Positions 37,798 to 47,279 are shown, counted from the stretch's first letter. The stretch is 64,000 bases of DNA from Sphingomonas sp. QA11 (GCF_028473665.1 NZ_CP098774.1:1612001-1676000), one strand, 5' to 3'. Numbers and translations are program-made. The notes: generated by a model not told the origin, from the sequence alone.

Positions 37798-40161
37798 TTG
37801 CGCTTCGACGACAGTCTGGAAACGGTGCTCTCGGCAGACATGTCGACCCCGTTCGGCGCGCAATCGGCATGGCGACAGCTGGTCGACCTGATCGGCCGGC
37901 GACGCGTGCCCCCCGGTATCAGCGCGATTGCGAAACTCAAGGCGATTCGCCGACATGTGCCGCCCCCGATCCGTGCGGCCAGCGCACGGGGCCTGGCCTT
38001 TGCCGATCCGCCCGCGGCGCTCGTCCAGCTCTTCGCCGAAGACGATCCGGTGATCGCGGCGCCGGTGCTGCGCACCGCCCGCCTGCGCGCCGACGAATGG
38101 ATCGCCATGCTATCCGGCATGTCGCCCGCGGCTCGATCGATCCTGCGCCATCGTCGCGACTTGCCGCCGGTGGTGAGTCGCGCGCTAGAGGGCTTCGGCA
38201 GCGTCGATTTCGTGCTGTCGGCCGGTACAGCGGTCGCGCTGGACGAGAGGCGCGCCGGGACGCCCGCGGCGCCGGTCGAGGTGGAAATCCCACCGGCGGT
38301 CGAGATACCCGGGATCGAGGCCGGAGAAGCCGAGTCTGCGGAAGTCGAATCCGATGGGGCCGAGGCTGGCGGGGTCGAGGCCCCGGAAGTCGAGACTGAA
38401 GAGGTCGAGACTGAAGAGGTCGAGACTGGCGCAATCCGATACGAGGGATATCCGCCGGCCGAGGCGAAAGAGGCGACAATCGACTGGACCGATGTGCTCG
38501 GCCCGCTCCCCGCCAACGAACCGGAGTCGGCGATCCTTCACGTCACGGCACCCAAGCCGGAACAGGCAATGCCTGAGCCGGAAGTCACGGAGTCGCGAAC
38601 TGAGGAGCCGCGGCTTGTCGCCCAGCCACGGGACGTGGTTGTGAAGCCTGTCGTCGAAGCACGGTTGATCGCGCCGCCCGAATCCACCTTCGTCTCGTTT
38701 GCCAGTGTCGCACTCGGATTGCCGGTGGTGGCCGAGGCGTTTCGTCAGACTGGTGATGCGGGCGAATGGATTGAGCCACCCCAGCCTGCCGAGGCAGCAG
38801 AATCCTTCGAACCTGCCGAAATTCCAGAGTCCGCTGAAATTCCCGAGCGCGCCGAGAGCTCTCAGCCAGTCGAAGCGCTCGCATCCGGGCCACCCGAGAT
38901 GGTGGCCCCCCAGACAATCGCCTCGGAGCCAGCCGGCCCAATGCCAGTCGCCGAAGTGATCGAGATCGCCAAGCTGCAGCCGCCGCCGGCCGAGGCAGCG
39001 TCGGGCATGTTCCAGATCGCCGAGCTGGTCGCCCGGATCGACGCATGGCAGCGCCAGCGCGACGAATCGCCTGCGTCACCGATCCAGTCGGAAATCCAGC
39101 CCGAGCTGTTCGAGTTCGAATCAGTCCAGGCGCAGAGTTTCCGCTTCGAAACCGATGCGTCGGGCGTCGTCCGCTGGATCGAGGGGGCTGCCCGCGCGCC
39201 GTTGATCGGGCTTTCGCTCGATCTCGCGGCGCTGCCGGGCGGGTCGCGCGTCGATGGTGCCGCAGCGGGTGCGTTTCGTCGCCGGGCGGGCTTCGCCAAT
39301 GCTCGCCTCGTCGTCGATGGCGAGTCGGATGCGGCCGGCCATTGGCGAATCACCGGCATTCCGGTGTTCGATCGCGAGAGCGGCCGCTTCACTGGCTATC
39401 GCGGTACCGCCCGCCGCCCACGCCCAGACGAGACCGCCGAACCGCGCCCGAACCGCAACCCTGCATCCGACGCGCTACGCCAGCTCGTCCATGAGCTGCG
39501 CACCCCGACCAATGCGATCGCGGGCTTTGCCGAAATGATCGAAACGCAGATGCTCGGTCCTGTACCGCAGGTATATCGCACTTATGCGACCGACATCCGC
39601 AATCAGGCGGGCAGCCTGCTGACGGCGATCGACGATATCGACATGGCGGCGCGGATCGATTCCAAGGCGCTCGACTTGCGCCCGGGGGAGGTGTCGCTGG
39701 TGCCGTTGCTGAAGCGGATTGCGGACGACCTCGCACCGCTGGCGACGCTGCGCGGCACCCTGATCGACGTCTATGCCGGCGACCGCGAGCTTGCCATCGC
39801 GGGTGACGACCGGGCGGTCGAGCGGCTGATCGGGCGACTGATGGCGACTCTGGTCGCATCCGGTGGGCGGGACGAACGCATCGGCATCGCCGCGACCCTG
39901 GAGGCGGACAGTGTCGTCGCAATCGTGTTCGATCGCCCGGCCGCGCTCGCTGCTTATGGTGGCGACAGTCTGCTGACGATCGATGCCGAGGCCGAAGCAG
40001 AGCGGGACGGTGCGCCCCTGCTCGGCACCGGCTTCGCCCTGCGGCTTGCCCGGAACCTCGCCGCCGAGCTGTGCGGCACTCTTGTCATTGCCGACAAAGC
40101 CTTGACTTTGCGCCTCCCGGCCGCCGTTATCGACAGCGTGGAGCAGGTTTCTTTAAACTGA
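37798..40161 (+). CDS. Histidine-kinase-like protein with degenerate ATPase domain
   Basis: This 787-residue protein has a TTG start after GGGGAAAG; an ATG 13 codons later is possible. The N-terminal 140 residues (TPFGAQSAWRQLVDLIGR) form a conserved but unnamed region. Residues 160-460 are a Glu/Pro/Ala-rich, low-complexity linker with a 15-base tandem repeat. The H-box is HELRTPTNAIAGFAEMI (about residue 564), so the phosphoacceptor helix is intact. In the ATPase part the N-box Asn and DxGxG are absent; only a G2-like GTGFALRLARNLAAELCG remains. No membrane segment is visible. It may be a phosphoacceptor or pseudokinase that depends on a partner. The deacetylase gene starts two bases after its stop. 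Confidence 0.7.
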   Translation: MRFDDSLETVLSADMSTPFGAQSAWRQLVDLIGRRRVPPGISAIAKLKAIRRHVPPPIRAASARGLAFADPPAALVQLFAEDDPVIAAPVLRTARLRADEWIAMLSGMSPAARSILRHRRDLPPVVSRALEGFGSVDFVLSAGTAVALDERRAGTPAAPVEVEIPPAVEIPGIEAGEAESAEVESDGAEAGGVEAPEVETEEVETEEVETGAIRYEGYPPAEAKEATIDWTDVLGPLPANEPESAILHVTAPKPEQAMPEPEVTESRTEEPRLVAQPRDVVVKPVVEARLIAPPESTFVSFASVALGLPVVAEAFRQTGDAGEWIEPPQPAEAAESFEPAEIPESAEIPERAESSQPVEALASGPPEMVAPQTIASEPAGPMPVAEVIEIAKLQPPPAEAASGMFQIAELVARIDAWQRQRDESPASPIQSEIQPELFEFESVQAQSFRFETDASGVVRWIEGAARAPLIGLSLDLAALPGGSRVDGAAAGAFRRRAGFANARLVVDGESDAAGHWRITGIPVFDRESGRFTGYRGTARRPRPDETAEPRPNRNPASDALRQLVHELRTPTNAIAGFAEMIETQMLGPVPQVYRTYATDIRNQAGSLLTAIDDIDMAARIDSKALDLRPGEVSLVPLLKRIADDLAPLATLRGTLIDVYAGDRELAIAGDDRAVERLIGRLMATLVASGGRDERIGIAATLEADSVVAIVFDRPAALAAYGGDSLLTIDAEAEAERDGAPLLGTGFALRLARNLAAELCGTLVIADKALTLRLPAAVIDSVEQVSLN
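38386..38430 (+). repeat. In-frame 15-base tandem repeat, three copies
   Basis: GAAGTCGAGACTGAA, GAGGTCGAGACTGAA and GAGGTCGAGACTGGC follow one another, encoding EVETE-EVETE-EVETG in the acidic linker of the kinase-like protein. Copy-number change would keep the frame. Confidence 0.9.
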
Positions 40162-40163
40162 TC

Positions 40164-41213
40164 GTGGACCAGTCCACATCATCTCAAGGCGCGGTGCCGG
40201 GATACCGCGTCCCGCCACCGCCCGCCGCCGACCTGATCGCCTGGCCTGAGGGTTTCGGTACACGTTTCACGATCTTCGTCGATACCGAGGAGGAGTTCGA
40301 CTGGAACGCGCCGCTCGGGCGGGATACCCATGGCCTGTCGCACGTGGCAGCGATCCCCGAGGCGCATCGGCGCTTCGCCGATCGAGGCGTCCCGCTGACC
40401 TATATGGTCGATTACCCGATCGCGACCGACCCGCAGGCGATCGACATGCTCAGCGCGGTGCTGGCCGACGGTGTCTCGGCAATCGGCACTCAGCTGCACT
40501 CCTGGGTCAATCCACCGTTCGACGAGGCGCTGACCCCGGCCAACAGCTTTGCCGGCAATCTCCCGGAGGCACTCGAAGCCGCCAAGATCGATGCGCTGAC
40601 CGCCGCGATTACGGCGGCGTTCGGCGCAGTCCCCCGCGCCTATCGCGCGGGGCGCTACGGCATCGGCCCCGCGACGTTCGGCCTTCTGGCGGCAAGGGGC
40701 TATGTGCTCGATAGTTCGATCCGGTCGGCCTATCGCTATTCGGACGAAGGCGGGCCCGATTTCGGCGCGATCGGCAATCATGCGTTCAGGGCAGGACCGG
40801 GCGGTGCGATCATCGAACTGCCGCTGACCACGGTCTTCACCGGCTTCGCCCGGCGCGGCGGGATCGGCCTGTACAATGCGCTTGGCAGGCTACCCAAGGG
40901 CCGCGGCATCTTCGCCCGGACACATTTATTGTCGCGCGTCGCGCTGACGCCCGAGGAAATGCCGCTTGCCGATGCGCTGGAGGCGGTCGCGGTCGCGGTG
41001 GGAGAGGGGGTACGGGTGCTGAACTTTTCCTTCCATTCGCCATCCGTCGCGCCGGGGCACACGCCCTATGTCCGCGACGCAGCCGGGCTCAGGGCTTTTC
41101 ATCATTGGTGGGACCGGATCTTCGCCGATCTGGAGCGGCGCGGGGTTGCGCCTGCCTCGCTTCGCGAAATCATCGACACGGCGGCCTTGCCACCGGCAAG
41201 TGCGCTCCGCTAA
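40164..41213 (+). CDS. Polysaccharide deacetylase family protein (WalW-like)
   Basis: The GTG at 40164, two bases after the kinase-like stop, gives 349 residues. The NodB-like domain begins RFTIFVDTEEEFDWNAP, giving the catalytic Asp and metal ligands (DTEEEFDW), then THxxxxH-like TQLHSWVNPPFDE, RAGRYGIGPATFGLLAARGY and the late NFSFHSPSV. It lacks a signal peptide, as expected for this cytoplasmic or atypical group. It may de-N-acetylate a glycan intermediate. Coupling with the kinase-like gene suggests a shared surface-polysaccharide role; this is inference. The tRNA gene follows after 14 bases. Confidence 0.82.
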   Translation: MDQSTSSQGAVPGYRVPPPPAADLIAWPEGFGTRFTIFVDTEEEFDWNAPLGRDTHGLSHVAAIPEAHRRFADRGVPLTYMVDYPIATDPQAIDMLSAVLADGVSAIGTQLHSWVNPPFDEALTPANSFAGNLPEALEAAKIDALTAAITAAFGAVPRAYRAGRYGIGPATFGLLAARGYVLDSSIRSAYRYSDEGGPDFGAIGNHAFRAGPGGAIIELPLTTVFTGFARRGGIGLYNALGRLPKGRGIFARTHLLSRVALTPEEMPLADALEAVAVAVGEGVRVLNFSFHSPSVAPGHTPYVRDAAGLRAFHHWWDRIFADLERRGVAPASLREIIDTAALPPASALR

Positions 41214-41227
41214 CGAGCGCGTCGGTG

Positions 41228-41304
41228 GGGCCTGTAGCTCAATTGGTTAGAGCTGCCCGCTCATAACGGGTAGGTTGCGGGTTCAAGTCCTGCCGGGCCC
41301 ACCA
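41228..41304 (+). tRNA. tRNA with CAT anticodon (probably tRNA-Ile2, possibly elongator Met)
   Basis: The full cloverleaf is visible: acceptor stem GGGCCTG paired with CGGGCCC, A73, encoded CCA, D-arm AGCTCAATTGGTTAGAGC, anticodon stem CCCGC/CGGG around CTCATAA, and T-arm GCGGGTTCAAGTCCTGC. The GGGCCTG acceptor and A73 resemble isoleucine tRNAs, so a lysidine-modified Ile2 is my first choice. The initiator type is excluded by the paired 1-72 end. Confidence 0.9.
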
Positions 41305-41521
41305 ACGTATCCTTCATAGCTTCGATATGGCATATATAAATCCTTGCTTATCAAGGACTTTCTGAAGAATCTTCACTCAAGCTCATCCGGGGGGGAGATT
41401 GCGGTTCCTCGTCGCATCTGCGCGTTCACCGGGGTATCGACGAAGAGAATTTCAGGCTGGCCGAGTCGGGAGGACCCTGCCTTCCGAGACCGGGCCGGTC
41501 GCGGCGCGATCGCGACTATCT

Positions 41522-43924
41522 TCAGAAACCGGCGGCGATGCCGACGCGGATGCTTCGCGGTTCGAGCGGCGTGCGCTGATCGAGATTGCCGGTCTGAAGC
41601 AGATTCCCGACCGAAAATCTGTTTCCGCGACTGTCGAGCAGGTTCCGCATGTCGACGAACATTTTATATCGCCCGATACGATACTCGGCGAGGGCGCTGG
41701 TCTGCAGGAAATTGCCCTGCGGCACCCTGAGGAGCGGCCCCACGCCGACCCATGACCGGCTCACATAGCGCAACCCGACGCCAACAGTGAGCGTCCGCCC
41801 GGAAGGAAAGATCTTGCGATAGTCTGCCGCAAGCCGGGCCGTGACGGCGGGCACATTGGGCAATTTCTGGCGACGCGTGATCTCGATGTCCCGCGCGGGC
41901 TTGTCGAGGTTGCTTTCCGCGAGGAATATCCCGCCGGAAAGATTGATTCCCTTGCGTGCCTGCCAGTTCGCGTTGAATTCCAGCCCGTTGACGTGACCGT
42001 CGCCGACATTGGCGGTGAACGGCCCGTCCGGCCCGGTGAGGTCGGCCTGGATGTTCCGCCACCGCGCGGCGGAAACGCTGACATTGCCGCTCAGCCCATG
42101 GCCGTACGCGCCGAACCGAATGCCCCCTTCGATGACGTCAAGCGTATCGGGACGGAAGCCGGACACGCCTACCTGGCCTGCGACCCCAGTCTCGCCGAAC
42201 GGCACGACGGCGAAGCCGCCGACGCGATAGCCGCGCTGATAGCGGAGATAGCCGGTCATCGCCGCATTCGCTCGCCAGGTCATGGCCACGCCCGGCGCGA
42301 ACACGACAGTGTCGCGATCATTGGTCACGTAATCCAATTTCAGTTCATCGCGAGTCGGCAATATCTCAAATCCGCGGAGCCGGATCGCTGACAGCCGACC
42401 GCCAACGGTGACCTGCAGCCGCGGCGCAACATCGACGGTCGCCTGCCCGAACACCGCGGTATCGAGCACATAGCTGCGGATACCCCGAAGGAAGTTCAAC
42501 GTTTCGTCCTTGCCGATCAGATAGAGCAATTGATCGTCGCTCGAGGTGATATGCGCGCCGATCACCCACCCGGTCCCGTCCGCCCGGAGCCGGGAAAGGC
42601 GGGCCTCCGTGGTCAACAGATACGCCATGTTGAGCGAATCCGCTTCGGTGGCCTCGACGCCGGTGAGCTTGCTCGCGTCATAGACCGTAACCTGCTGATT
42701 GCGTACCAGCCCGATCGAGCCGACCAGTTCCTTGCCATCGTCCCACAGCTTGCGGACGGTGATCTGGCCCAGATAGAAGCGGCTTTCCGAAGGTTCGGCG
42801 ATCGAGGTCGCGCGCGACAATGGCCGTCCGGTTCCTTCGGTATATTGCGCATCGCCGTTGCGGGTCGACTGAAAGGCACCGCCGAGTTCGACTGACCAGT
42901 GGTCGCCGGGCTCGAAGAAGAATGAGCCCCGCGCGCCGAGCTTTCGCGTATCGTTCACGTCCTTCAGGCCGCGCTGCAGATCGTCGATATAGCCGGGCGA
43001 CCAGCTGCCATAGCCGAGCACGCGAACCGCGGCACCTTGCCAGAGCGGCACGTTGACCACGCCCGCGGCGTCGCCCCCCATGCCGCCATGCCATGTCGCG
43101 CCGACTGCCGCCTGGACGCTGCCTTCCCAGATACCCGGCTTCGCCTGATGCGGGATGAGGCGGACCACGCCGCCCAGCGACCCCGCGCCATAGAGCGTTC
43201 CCTGCGGCCCCTGGAGTATCTCGACGCGTTCCATATCGTAAAGACTGAGATCCGGATCGGGCGCATTGTAGTTCAGCTGCACCTCGCCCAGATATTGTCC
43301 CACCGTCGCCTGACTGGCGCCCGAGAAACTGCTGTCGGCGATGCCGCGGAGGAAAAGTTTCTCGCGACCGGGGCCTAGGCTGGTCGAGGTAAGCACTGGC
43401 AGTTCGTCGACCAGCGCTCCCGTGCCGCGCGCACCGGCGTAACGCAGGCGTGGCGTATCGAACCACACCACCTCCGCCGCTCCGGGATAGAGATCCAACG
43501 GGTTGCGCTGCTTTCCGGCGGTGACGACGATATCCGTTGGCTCCTCCGCCGGCGGTGGCGAGACGGGCGGCGGAATAACCGGTTTCGGACGAGCGGGGGG
43601 CCTGGGTCGCGATGGCGATGGGCGCTCGATCCTGAACGCACCGGGGCCGATCCGCGCGGCGACGAGCCCCGTGCCAGCGAGAAGCCGCGTGAACGCAGCC
43701 TCGATCGTCAGCCTGCCCCTGACGCCTTTGCTCCGCGTGCCATTGATGCCGGAAACCGTCGTCGCGACATTCACGCCCGCTTGCCGGCCCATCGCGACAA
43801 TCGCATCCACCAGCCGGCCGGCGGGAATATTCAGCGTGATCTTGTCACGGTCAGCGGCCTCGGCCGGCGTCGCCACAGCCGAAATGATGGCAAAGAGGAA
43901 ACCGCCCGCGACAAACCGTGACAC
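41522..43924 (-). CDS. TonB-dependent receptor with STN signalling domain
   Basis: The 800-residue protein (GTG start) has a signal peptide (FLFAIISAVATPAEA) and an STN domain (residues 27-100: LNIPAGRLVDAIVAMGRQAG, IEAAFTRLLAGTGL). A Pro-rich linker leads to a plug and 22-strand barrel, with plug motif GPQGTLYGAGSLGGVVRLI and a terminal Phe. The STN domain couples ligand binding to a FecR-type anti-sigma factor, and the genes for both partners are upstream on the same strand. It imports a large scarce molecule such as a siderophore, or a peptide; the ligand is not readable. Lasso peptide loci in Proteobacteria sometimes carry such modules. Confidence 0.9.
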   Translation of the reverse strand: MSRFVAGGFLFAIISAVATPAEAADRDKITLNIPAGRLVDAIVAMGRQAGVNVATTVSGINGTRSKGVRGRLTIEAAFTRLLAGTGLVAARIGPGAFRIERPSPSRPRPPARPKPVIPPPVSPPPAEEPTDIVVTAGKQRNPLDLYPGAAEVVWFDTPRLRYAGARGTGALVDELPVLTSTSLGPGREKLFLRGIADSSFSGASQATVGQYLGEVQLNYNAPDPDLSLYDMERVEILQGPQGTLYGAGSLGGVVRLIPHQAKPGIWEGSVQAAVGATWHGGMGGDAAGVVNVPLWQGAAVRVLGYGSWSPGYIDDLQRGLKDVNDTRKLGARGSFFFEPGDHWSVELGGAFQSTRNGDAQYTEGTGRPLSRATSIAEPSESRFYLGQITVRKLWDDGKELVGSIGLVRNQQVTVYDASKLTGVEATEADSLNMAYLLTTEARLSRLRADGTGWVIGAHITSSDDQLLYLIGKDETLNFLRGIRSYVLDTAVFGQATVDVAPRLQVTVGGRLSAIRLRGFEILPTRDELKLDYVTNDRDTVVFAPGVAMTWRANAAMTGYLRYQRGYRVGGFAVVPFGETGVAGQVGVSGFRPDTLDVIEGGIRFGAYGHGLSGNVSVSAARWRNIQADLTGPDGPFTANVGDGHVNGLEFNANWQARKGINLSGGIFLAESNLDKPARDIEITRRQKLPNVPAVTARLAADYRKIFPSGRTLTVGVGLRYVSRSWVGVGPLLRVPQGNFLQTSALAEYRIGRYKMFVDMRNLLDSRGNRFSVGNLLQTGNLDQRTPLEPRSIRVGIAAGF

Positions 43925-44079
43925 GTGAATCTGTTCATTCCCAAAATCGAAGCTGGATGGCGGCGCGGTGGCTCGAATCCGGTCAAGGCCGAGCCGAAAA
44001 TCGCACTCCCATAGGCTGGTTTTCGATCATCCCCAAGCTATCGCGCAGTGCGCCGTCCGCTAGAAATCGTGACCTGCAC

Positions 44080-45060
44080 CTAACGCCGGGCCGGCACGAT
44101 TGCGCGCTGGCCATTGCGTTCCTCGATTCTGATCGGGAGGAGCTGCTCCAGCTGGTGGTCGAGCGTCGCCGGATCGCCGATCCTGATAACCCCGGTCACG
44201 CGAATATCCCGCAGCGCCGGGTCGACGCTGACCACCCCGCCGTCATAGCGTGCCAGATCGCGCGCGACGGCGTCGAGCGGTCGATCAGTATAAACCAGCC
44301 GCCCCTGCATCCAGGCAAAAGCATCGTCGACATCGCCGCGCGAAACCGTGTCGGCCTTCGCTCCGGCGGGGCGCAGCAGCGCTGCACCGGCAGGAAGCCG
44401 GGTCGTCTCCGCACCCTTCGCACCGGATACCGCCACCAGCCCGCGCCGCACGGCCACGCCGAACATGCCCGACTGGTTCAGGACGTCGAATTCGGTTCCC
44501 AATACCCGGATTTCGCGGCCGCCGGCCGCAACGACGAAGGGGCGCTTTGCCTCGTGCCTGATATCGAATGCGACTTCGCCTGAGGCCAGTTCCGCGGATC
44601 GCTTGTCCTGGCCGATATGGACGGTGACTTCAGTGTTGCGGTTGAGCACGATCCGCGAACCGTCGGCCAGCGTCACGGTGCGCGTGCCGACGGCATCGGT
44701 GCGATAGGTTTCGCCCGACGGGCCGAACCGAAGCAGGCCGGACTGAAGCGTCACCGCGCCGACCATCGCCGCGGCAACGGCGGCCGGAAGCCAATAGCGA
44801 TATCTGGCCGATCGCTCGGCGCGTCGGGCGCCCAGGTCGATCACCTCGGCTGAGGCATGCTCTTCAGCATCCACCAGCGGAAGATCCTCGCTTTCGATCC
44901 AGATGCGTTCGACCGCCGAATACGCCGCTGCATGCGTCGAATCCGCCTCCAGCCAGTCCTGATGTTCGAGCCAGACCGACTCGTCATCGCACTCCCGGAG
45001 CCTGACGAACCAGGAAACGGCCTCGTCTCGCATCGCTTCGCTAAAATCCGTTAGGGTCAT
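44080..45060 (-). CDS. FecR family anti-sigma factor/signal transducer
   Basis: The ATG at 45060 gives 326 residues. The N-terminal cytoplasmic part has the DUF4880-like EAMRDEAVSWFVRLRECD and WLEADSTHAAAYSAVERIW blocks. One membrane helix (YWLPAAVAAAMVGAVTL) follows. The periplasmic FecR domain then runs TYRTDAVGTRTVTLADGSRI through the RGEVAFDV-like SGEVAFDIRHEAKRPFVV and GTEFDV. A C-terminal secretin/STN-like segment (RPLDAVARDLARYDGG) contacts the receptor. It should hold the ECF sigma factor until the receptor signals. Position between the sigma and receptor genes supports this. Confidence 0.9.
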   Translation of the reverse strand: MTLTDFSEAMRDEAVSWFVRLRECDDESVWLEHQDWLEADSTHAAAYSAVERIWIESEDLPLVDAEEHASAEVIDLGARRAERSARYRYWLPAAVAAAMVGAVTLQSGLLRFGPSGETYRTDAVGTRTVTLADGSRIVLNRNTEVTVHIGQDKRSAELASGEVAFDIRHEAKRPFVVAAGGREIRVLGTEFDVLNQSGMFGVAVRRGLVAVSGAKGAETTRLPAGAALLRPAGAKADTVSRGDVDDAFAWMQGRLVYTDRPLDAVARDLARYDGGVVSVDPALRDIRVTGVIRIGDPATLDHQLEQLLPIRIEERNGQRAIVPARR

Positions 45061-45151
45061 AGTTCCTGCTTTCCGAAGGGCGACCCAGCCAGCTTCAATG
45101 ACGAAGCCCGGCGGCCCCCACCGCAATGAAAATCGATGTGCCGAAAGTTCA

Positions 45152-45667
45152 TCACCCAACCCTCGCGACGAGATGCTTGAGCGCGCGCATCATGTGTTTC
45201 TCGACGAGGCTGCGCGACACGCCGAGCTGCGCGGCCACTTCGCTGTGCGACAATCCTTCGAGCTTGTGCATTCGAAAGGTTCGCTGGACCGCCTCGGGCA
45301 GGTCGGCAAGCGCGTCACGAAGTCGGCGCAGCCGATCGCGCGCGATCATGACCTCGTCGGCCGGGACACCCTCGCACACCTCCTCGCCGCTCGTGACGAC
45401 GGTGCGATTCACCCGGCGCCATTCAGCATCGCGGGCAGCGCGGGTACGTTCCTGGCGCAACCGGTCGAGCATCACATTGCCGCAAAGCCGGTAGAGATAG
45501 GCGGCGGGATTGCGAACTTCGTCGTTGGCGGGCTGGGATGCCACGCGAAGCCAGGTTTCCTGCACCAGATCTTCGGCCTCGGCTTCGCCCACCCGCGCCG
45601 TGAAATAGCGCAGCAAGCTCGCCCTGCGCTCCATGAAAATGGACAATAGCGGATTGAGTTCGCTCAT
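45152..45667 (-). CDS. FecI-like ECF sigma factor
   Basis: The ATG at 45667 gives 171 residues, the usual ECF size; extension upstream adds 46 residues with no sigma character. Region 2 is LLRYFTARVGEAEAEDLVQE, TWLRVASQ and AYLYRLCGNVMLDRLRQ. Region 4 is LADLPEAVQRTFRMHKLEG and SHSEVAAQLGVSRSLVEKHM. It probably drives its own operon and the receptor gene. No ECF promoter motif was recognised with confidence. It is divergent from the beta-barrel protein gene, 265 bases away. Confidence 0.9.
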   Translation of the reverse strand: MSELNPLLSIFMERRASLLRYFTARVGEAEAEDLVQETWLRVASQPANDEVRNPAAYLYRLCGNVMLDRLRQERTRAARDAEWRRVNRTVVTSGEEVCEGVPADEVMIARDRLRRLRDALADLPEAVQRTFRMHKLEGLSHSEVAAQLGVSRSLVEKHMMRALKHLVARVG

Positions 45668-45932
45668 CGGATCAAGCTGATGTCCCTCGCAACGACAGTC
45701 GTAAGGCGCTGCCAAACCGCTGTCGATTCCGATCAGCTTCGGAAACAGACGGAGCAAAACGGCCACCGCCTCACAGTTTTTTTCTCGTGCTTCCCGACGA
45801 AGCATCCGTCAGCCGCCCGCGTCATTTCCGCGATGCAAATTTCTTTGAGGTGGTCCTGCCACGACACCGTCTCAAGCCTCGCAGCCCGGGATCGAATGGG
45901 CTGTGACCCAATTGCATTGCAAGGACACGACA

Positions 45933-46658
45933 ATGTTTTCTCGTTCGACTACCGGCACCACCGGCGCGGCAGCCCTGGCCTTCGCGCTTGCCGCGACGCT
46001 CCCCACTTCCGCAGCGTTCGCGCAGACCGACGCCGCGCCAGGCACCTATGTGGTGGTCCGTGCCGGACCGCAGCTCGATGCCGACCTGCACATGAAGGGT
46101 GGGGATATCACATCGCCTTCGACCTTTCAGAAGAACACCGATTTCAAGACCGGCCTCGTCGGCGAAATCGGCCTGGGCTACGATCTTGGCGGTTTCCGCT
46201 TCGAGGGCACGGTGGGGTATGACACCGCCGGCGCCAATCTCGAAAAGCTCGCCAGCAAGCAGATGGCTGCGAGCGGTCGCCTCAAGACGCTGAACCTCGG
46301 CATCTCGGGCTATTACGACCTCAACCTCGGCGGCGGGCTGCGTCCCTATGTCGGCGGTGGCATCGGCGTGGCGCGCACCACGGTGAACCTCTCGCGCATC
46401 AGCGCCGTGGCGCCGACCGCAGGCACCGGCAGCACCCTGAGGGGCAGTGACTGGGGCTTCCGCTGGCATCTCGACGCCGGCGCCGGCTTCTCGCTGTCGC
46501 CCGCCACCGTCCTGGAAGTCGGCGCGCGCTATTCGAACGTCAACCGCCTCAGCATTGACGGCACCATACCGAACAGCACGGGCGCGCCCGTGACCCGGCA
46601 ATACAAGCCGCGTGCGACCTCCACGGCGTTGCTGGTTGGTCTGCGGCAGAAGTTCTGA
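45933..46658 (+). CDS. Outer-membrane beta-barrel protein (OmpA/porin-like small barrel)
   Basis: The ATG at 45933 gives 241 residues with a signal peptide cleaved after AFA (ALAFALAATLPTSAAFAQ). Alternating strands suit an eight-stranded barrel: VVVRAGPQLDADLHM, GLVGEIGLGYDLGGFRFEG, GISGYYDLNLGGGLRPYVGGG (quoted in part as LNLGGGLRPYVGGGIGVA), and a C-terminal LLVGLRQKF ending in Phe, the Bam recognition signal. No specific function. A stem-loop lies just downstream. Confidence 0.82.
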   Translation: MFSRSTTGTTGAAALAFALAATLPTSAAFAQTDAAPGTYVVVRAGPQLDADLHMKGGDITSPSTFQKNTDFKTGLVGEIGLGYDLGGFRFEGTVGYDTAGANLEKLASKQMAASGRLKTLNLGISGYYDLNLGGGLRPYVGGGIGVARTTVNLSRISAVAPTAGTGSTLRGSDWGFRWHLDAGAGFSLSPATVLEVGARYSNVNRLSIDGTIPNSTGAPVTRQYKPRATSTALLVGLRQKF

Positions 46659-46666
46659 GATGCCGG

Positions 46667-46710
46667 ATGCGTCCCGCTGCTCCCCGGACAGCACAGGCGG
46701 CGGGACGCAT
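46667..46710 (+). terminator. Stem-loop behind the barrel gene
   Basis: ATGCGTCCCGC (46667-46677) and GCGGGACGCAT (46700-46710) are exact complements, 8 bases after the stop. No T-run follows, so it may stabilise the 3' end or act as a weak terminator. Confidence 0.6.
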
Positions 46711-46823
46711 GAATCGGATCGAGCTTTGAGGTGATCCCTCGCCGGCTTCGTCATCTCAGGGAAGACCCGGCGTCAAACGTCGGCAAGCGAATGCGGTTGC
46801 GCAGCAATTTCACGGTGAGATCG

Positions 46824-47279
46824 ATGAAGATGGCTATTCCCAGATTCCGCAGATTGTCTCTTTCAGTTGTGATGGTGGCGTATTTGTCGGGCGCTGTTTC
46901 CGTCGATGGCATCGCCTATGCGCAAGACAGGCAGGATTCGCCGCGGCGTGAACGGGGCGGTGACAACTGGTCGTCGCGCGACTGCGACCGCTTCGAAAAT
47001 CGCGATTCCCGCTGGTGTCGGCGCGATCGGGACGATGAGCGGCGCCGCCATGAAAAGGAGCGCGAGCGCCACAAGGACGATGTCGCCAAGGGCGCGGTCG
47101 CAGGCGCGGTAGGTGTGCTCCTTGTCGGAGGGATCGTCGCCGCGCTCGCGAGCAGCGGAAAGGACAAGGAGAAGCGCGCGCGCGAGCGGCGGCGCTACTG
47201 CGTCGATCGCTACGGCAGCTATGACGAGCGGACCGATACCTATCGCGCGAGCGATGGCCGCTGGTATCCGTGCGAATGA
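46824..47279 (+). CDS. Exported basic, Arg-rich hypothetical protein
   Basis: Several starts are possible (46791, 46824, 46830). The 46824 choice puts a signal peptide at the N-terminus (LSLSVVMVAYLSGAVSVDGIAYAQ). The mature part is rich in Arg, Asp and Glu (RDRDDERRRHEKERERHKDD). A glycine-rich helix AVAGAVGVLLVGGIVAALAS follows, then a C-terminal cysteine pair around YGSYDERTDTYRASDGRWYPC. The layout resembles small periplasmic proteins of sphingomonads, but no function is known. It overlaps the next gene by four bases (ATGA). Confidence 0.6.
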   Translation: MKMAIPRFRRLSLSVVMVAYLSGAVSVDGIAYAQDRQDSPRRERGGDNWSSRDCDRFENRDSRWCRRDRDDERRRHEKERERHKDDVAKGAVAGAVGVLLVGGIVAALASSGKDKEKRARERRRYCVDRYGSYDERTDTYRASDGRWYPCE

